From Providencia rustigianii DSM 4541 (lineage in GTDB: Bacteria; Pseudomonadota; Gammaproteobacteria; Enterobacterales; Enterobacteriaceae), in NCBI RefSeq assembly GCF_000156395.1, contig NZ_GG703818.1, positions 46,228-110,227 on the forward strand: a stretch of DNA of 64,000 nt, in the 5' to 3' direction. Shown piece by piece: positions 60,277-64,000 of the stretch. Below the pieces are notes generated by a model that saw only the letters and a program-made list of their open reading frames with translations, was not told where the DNA came from and made no database searches. Positions within the stretch are counted from its first letter, which is position 1. Every line of letters begins with the position of its first letter. The position numbers were made by a program, and so were the translations under genes.

Positions 60277-61179
60277 TCACTGCTTGAGTTTTGGATCAAA
60301 TGCATCGCGTAAACCATCACCCATCAGGTTAAACGCTAATACAGTTAATAAAATTGCTAATCCAGGGAACGTCACAACCCACCAAGCGCTCTGTGCAAAT
60401 TGCAATACATCAGACAACATGGTTCCCCATTCTGGTGTTGGAGGCTGTGCTCCCATTCCCAGAAAACCCAAGGCAGCCATATCAAGAATGGCATTTGAAA
60501 ACCCTAACGATGCCTGAACAATTAAGGGGGCAAGACAGTTAGGTAAAATATTAACGAACATTTGACGCAGCGCCCCAGCCCCCGCAACACGAGAGGCAGT
60601 GACATAATCACGGTTCACCTCAACCAACACCGACGCTCGGGTGAGTCGAATATAGTGAGGTAGAGCGACAAAGGTTAATGCGATTGAGGCATTAACAATG
60701 GAAGGACCGAAAATCGCCACCAGTACCAGAGCCAATAATAAGCTAGGTAATGCCAACATAATGTCCACGGCGCGCATAATGAGAGCATCGATCACACCAC
60801 CAAAATAGCCCGCAATTACGCCGATAGTGACCCCCATTATCAGAGATAACACAACAACGAGGCAGCCAACTAACAGTGATAACCTTGCGCCATACATTAG
60901 GCGAGAGAGTAAATCGCGTCCAACATCATCCGTTCCTAAAATGAATTGCCAACTTCCCCCTTCCATCCACACTGGTGGGTTGAGTAAATAATCGCGGAAC
61001 TGCTCATCTGGCGCATGGGGAGCCAGCACACCTGCGAAAATCGCAATCAATACCATCAGGATGATATAGAACATCCCGACAACGGCACCTTTGTTACGTT
61101 TAAAATAGTGCCAAAATTCTTGCAATGGCGTCATCGGCTTAGGGGCGCTGACAACTTTAGATTCAGTCGTTTGAGACAT
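60277..61179 (-). CDS. dppC: Dipeptide ABC transporter permease DppC
   Basis: DppC is a membrane subunit of the dipeptide importer. The 300-residue protein (the E. coli length) has an N-terminal cytoplasmic segment, about six helices, the periplasmic loop with [22 protein letters not shown], and the EAA-like loop [22 protein letters not shown]. It lies between dppB (11 bases upstream) and dppD (13 bases downstream). Confidence 0.96.
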   Translation of the reverse strand: MSQTTESKVVSAPKPMTPLQEFWHYFKRNKGAVVGMFYIILMVLIAIFAGVLAPHAPDEQFRDYLLNPPVWMEGGSWQFILGTDDVGRDLLSRLMYGARLSLLVGCLVVVLSLIMGVTIGVIAGYFGGVIDALIMRAVDIMLALPSLLLALVLVAIFGPSIVNASIALTFVALPHYIRLTRASVLVEVNRDYVTASRVAGAGALRQMFVNILPNCLAPLIVQASLGFSNAILDMAALGFLGMGAQPPTPEWGTMLSDVLQFAQSAWWVVTFPGLAILLTVLAFNLMGDGLRDAFDPKLKQ

Positions 61180-61190
61180 TTTCGCGCTCC

Positions 61191-62210
61191 TTATTTCTTA
61201 TGACGAATACGAGGGTTAACGATGCCGTACAACACATCTACTAAGAGGTTCACAAGAATGATCAAGACTGCAATCAATAAAACCCCACCTTGTACCACTG
61301 GATAATCTCGGCGTTGTAGCCCCTCAATTAACCAGCGACCGAGTCCCGGCCATGAGAAAATAGTTTCTGTTAAAATCGCCCCTGCCAACATGACGCCAAC
61401 CTGTAAACCAATCACCGTCACCACAGGTAATAATGCATTACGTAAAGCGTGGATTAAAATTACGCGAGCACGGCTTACACCTTTTGCTCTTGCAGTACGG
61501 ATATAATCTTCCCCTAACACTTCCAGCATCGCCGAACGTGTCATCCGGACAATGACTGCAAGAGGGATGGTACCCAATACAATTGATGGTAAAATCAAAT
61601 GTGCAACCGCGTCTTTAAAGTCCCCGTCCTCTCCCCAAATTAGGGTATCAATCAGCATAAAACCCGTTAGCGGATTTGAATCGTCAATAAATACGGTATC
61701 ACTCACCCGCCCTGCAACCGGAGTTAGATCCCATTGAACGGAGACCAGCATGATCAACATGATCCCCCACCAGAAGATCGGCATTGAATAACCTGTTAGA
61801 GAAAGCCCGATCGCCGTATGATCAAAGATAGAGCCTCGTTTTACTGCGGCGAGAACGCCTACAGGAATTCCCACCGAGATAGCGAAAATCATTGCGCATG
61901 TGGCAAGTTCCACTGTTGCAAAAAAGCGTGGGACGAATTCTTCCCAAACACCAATGCGGCTTTTTAAGGAAATCCCTAAATCACCGTGCATAATGCCGTT
62001 CAGGTAGTGAAGATATTGCTTCCAAAGTGGCTGGTCGAGCCCTAATTCAGCCATGAGATACGCATGTCGTTCAGGTGATAAACCGCGTTCACCCGCCATA
62101 ATGGTAACCGGATCGCCCGGGATCATATGAACAAAGGCAAACGTCAGTAGCGTGATACCGATAAATGTGGGGATCACAAGCCCCAGTCGTCGGAGGATAA
62201 ATTGCAGCAT
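61191..62210 (-). CDS. dppB: Dipeptide ABC transporter permease DppB
   Basis: DppB is the other membrane subunit. The 339-residue protein (E. coli 339) starts MLQFILRRLGLVIPTFIGITLLTFAFVHMIPGDPV, the family pattern, has about six helices and the EAA loop DYIRTARAKGVSRARVILIHALRNALLP. It is the first permease gene after dppA, separated from it by a terminator-like hairpin. Confidence 0.96.
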   Translation of the reverse strand: MLQFILRRLGLVIPTFIGITLLTFAFVHMIPGDPVTIMAGERGLSPERHAYLMAELGLDQPLWKQYLHYLNGIMHGDLGISLKSRIGVWEEFVPRFFATVELATCAMIFAISVGIPVGVLAAVKRGSIFDHTAIGLSLTGYSMPIFWWGIMLIMLVSVQWDLTPVAGRVSDTVFIDDSNPLTGFMLIDTLIWGEDGDFKDAVAHLILPSIVLGTIPLAVIVRMTRSAMLEVLGEDYIRTARAKGVSRARVILIHALRNALLPVVTVIGLQVGVMLAGAILTETIFSWPGLGRWLIEGLQRRDYPVVQGGVLLIAVLIILVNLLVDVLYGIVNPRIRHKK

Positions 62211-62332
62211 ATCCTGAGTCTCTTTAATAATGCCGTTGACGGCTCTTAGTCCGTTTGGCTAGTCAGAAAAAACAATGTTTCCATCTGCTCACAAATAACC
62301 AAATCTATCTGTTTCTTCTGGACATCAGAGGA

Positions 62333-62368
62333 GAAAACGCCCTCCGTTACGCAAAGGCAACGAAGGGC
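62333..62368 (-). terminator. Intra-operon terminator between dppA and dppB
   Basis: GCCCTTCGTTGCC pairs with GGCGTAACGGAGGGC-type sequence on the minus strand (62339-62368), followed by GTTTTC. Such hairpins after a binding-protein gene lower expression of the membrane genes relative to the binding protein. Confidence 0.65.
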
Positions 62369-62387
62369 ATTTGCAGATTAAAAACAA

Positions 62388-63998
62388 TTACTTATCAATA
62401 TCTACATTTTCAAAGTGGTGCTTACCTAATGGATCAACCACGTAGCCTTTGACTTCTTTGCGCACTGGCTCAAACACGGTTGAGTGAGCGATGATCAGCG
62501 CTGGCGCTTGCTCGTTCATGACAACTTGAGCTTGCTTATATAGCTCAACGCGCTTGTTATGGTCAGAGGTCATTCGAGCCGGCTGAATCACATCTTCAAA
62601 GCTCTGGTTACACCATTTGGAGTAGTTAGAACCTTGTTTTTTAGCTGCGCAGCTAAATAACGTAGCAAAGAAGTTATCCGGATCCCCGTTGTCGCCAGTC
62701 CAACCCATCATTACAGTTTGAGGCTCGCCGCTCTTCGCACGCTTTAGGTATTCACCCCACTCATAGCTAACGACTTTTGATTTAACGCCAATCTTTGCCC
62801 AGTCCGCTTGGATCATTTCAGCCATTCGGCGCGCATTTGGGTTATATGGACGTTGTACTGGCATCGCCCATAGATCGATTTCAAAACCTTCAGGGAAGCC
62901 AGCTTCAGCCAGTAATTTTTTCGCTTTTTCAGGGTTGTACTCAGTATCTTTGATGCCGTCGTTATAACCCCACATAGTCGGTGGAATTAAGTTTTTCGCT
63001 TTTTGGCCTGCACCCTGATATACCGCTTGGATAATGGCATCTTTGTCCACTGCCATAGATAGTGCCTGACGGACTTTTTGGTTATCCAGTGGCTTTTTCT
63101 CAACGTTATACGAGAGATAACCCACGTTCAGACCCGGCTGTTCCATCAATGTAATTTCTTTATCATTTCTCATGCGTTCCAAATCAGCCGGATTTGGATA
63201 TGGCATGACTTGGCACTCATTTTTTTGCAATTTTGCATAACGAACAGAAGCATCAGGCGTGATAGAGAAAACTAAACGATCAATTTTCGGTACATTACCC
63301 CAATAGTTTTTATTCGCTTTATACAGAATACGGGAGTCTTTTTGATACTGTTGTAGTTCAAAAGGCCCCGTACCAATTGGGTTAAGATCCACTTTCTCTG
63401 GCGTTTTGGCTTTCATCATTTGGTCTGCATATTCCGCAGACAGGATTGATGCAAAGTCCATCGCCATATCAGCTAGGAACGGAGACTCTGGGCGAGTTAA
63501 AGTTACGCGAACGGTGTTATCATCAACTTTTTCCACTTTGTCGATAATCTTATCCATATCCATTCCCATAAAGTATTCATAGCTTCCGCCAGAAACTTTG
63601 TGATATGGATGATTAGGATCTTTTTGACGCATGAATGTGTAGATGACATCATCCGCATTAAAATCGCGACTTGGCTTGAAATCTTTGTTCGAGTGCCATT
63701 TCACCCCTTTACGAAGATGGAACGTGTAGACCTTCCCATCATCACTCACTTCCCAACTTTCAGCTAAGCCCGGTTCAATCTCTGTTGTACCCAACTTGAA
63801 TTCAACTAAGCGGTTATATAGCGGGATTGAGCTCGCATCGTAGGTGGTTCCAGAAGTGAATAGCTGCGGGTTAAACCCTTCAGGTGAACCTTCAGAGCAA
63901 TAGACTAAAGTCTTAGCTTGTACAGACGCAGAAACTGCTAATGCAGCTAATGTTAAACCGACTGTTAAAAAACCTGTCTTCTTCATAGAGAGCGTCAT
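62388..63998 (-). CDS. dppA: Periplasmic dipeptide-binding protein DppA
   Basis: DppA captures dipeptides, and haem in some species, and is also needed for peptide chemotaxis. The 536-residue protein (E. coli 535) has a signal peptide ending [18 protein letters not shown] and the family 5 solute-binding fold ([63 protein letters not shown]). The start [11 protein letters not shown] is chosen because it lines up with E. coli MRISLKKSG; its ribosome binding site lies at or beyond the window edge. Confidence 0.96.
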   Translation of the reverse strand: MTLSMKKTGFLTVGLTLAALAVSASVQAKTLVYCSEGSPEGFNPQLFTSGTTYDASSIPLYNRLVEFKLGTTEIEPGLAESWEVSDDGKVYTFHLRKGVKWHSNKDFKPSRDFNADDVIYTFMRQKDPNHPYHKVSGGSYEYFMGMDMDKIIDKVEKVDDNTVRVTLTRPESPFLADMAMDFASILSAEYADQMMKAKTPEKVDLNPIGTGPFELQQYQKDSRILYKANKNYWGNVPKIDRLVFSITPDASVRYAKLQKNECQVMPYPNPADLERMRNDKEITLMEQPGLNVGYLSYNVEKKPLDNQKVRQALSMAVDKDAIIQAVYQGAGQKAKNLIPPTMWGYNDGIKDTEYNPEKAKKLLAEAGFPEGFEIDLWAMPVQRPYNPNARRMAEMIQADWAKIGVKSKVVSYEWGEYLKRAKSGEPQTVMMGWTGDNGDPDNFFATLFSCAAKKQGSNYSKWCNQSFEDVIQPARMTSDHNKRVELYKQAQVVMNEQAPALIIAHSTVFEPVRKEVKGYVVDPLGKHHFENVDIDK

Positions 63999-64000
63999 TG

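Overview
The window is a stretch of chromosome from a low-GC gammaproteobacterium of the Enterobacterales, most likely Providencia or a close Morganellaceae relative. This rests on gene order matching the Escherichia coli str-fkpA-kefGB-crp, polA-dsbA-mobAB, gor-rlmJ and yhjJ-yhjK-dpp neighbourhoods, on protein sequences close to but distinct from E. coli, and on AT-rich intergenic DNA with an ERIC-type repeat. No tRNA, rRNA, CRISPR array, insertion sequence or prophage was seen.

Layout. 1-11 kb is core: the str operon (rpsL-rpsG-fusA-tuf, minus strand, tuf cut by the window edge) with a consensus sigma-70 promoter, then tusDCB and yheO, fkpA, slyX, slyD, yheV, kefB and kefG, with yheS running the other way. 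13.1-23.3 kb is an accessory block between yheS and yheT. It holds two adjacent putative thiol-hydrolase genes (an HdeD-like membrane protein with a C-terminal His/Asn-Cys domain, and a DUF4105/Lnb-N-like protein), a TauD-like oxygenase gene upstream of arginine decarboxylase adiA, the MurNAc catabolic genes murR / murQP, and a LysE-type exporter. 23.4-27 kb returns to core: yheT-yheU-prkB, yhfA and crp.

27.1-28.8 kb, between crp and argD, carries two AT-rich genes of unknown function whose N-termini resemble each other. The first is frameshifted at a run of A; undoing the shift extends the similarity. They could be secreted proteins or effectors, but this is inference. 28.9-39.7 kb is core: argD (with a paired ARG box), pabA, ppiA, engB, Spot 42 RNA (spf), an ERIC element, polA, dsbA, srkA, yihD, mobA and mobB.

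39.8-49 kb is a second accessory block: a six-gene CUT1-type ABC importer operon that also encodes a metallo-beta-lactamase-fold hydrolase and a LacI-family regulator, with a near-perfect palindrome before its first gene; a WYL regulator next to a GST-like gene; and a DarT/DarG DNA ADP-ribosylation toxin-antitoxin pair. 49-64 kb holds gor, rlmJ, a yqjC-like gene, yhjD, a nitronate monooxygenase-like gene, a class C beta-lactamase-fold hydrolase, yhjJ, a yhjK remnant reduced to its sensor and HAMP part, and the dppABCDF dipeptide importer.

The most unusual items are the frameshifted paralogous pair at 27-29 kb, the His/Cys hydrolase pair at 13.6-15.5 kb, the oxygenase-adiA pairing, and the ABC/MBL/LacI cassette with its candidate operator.
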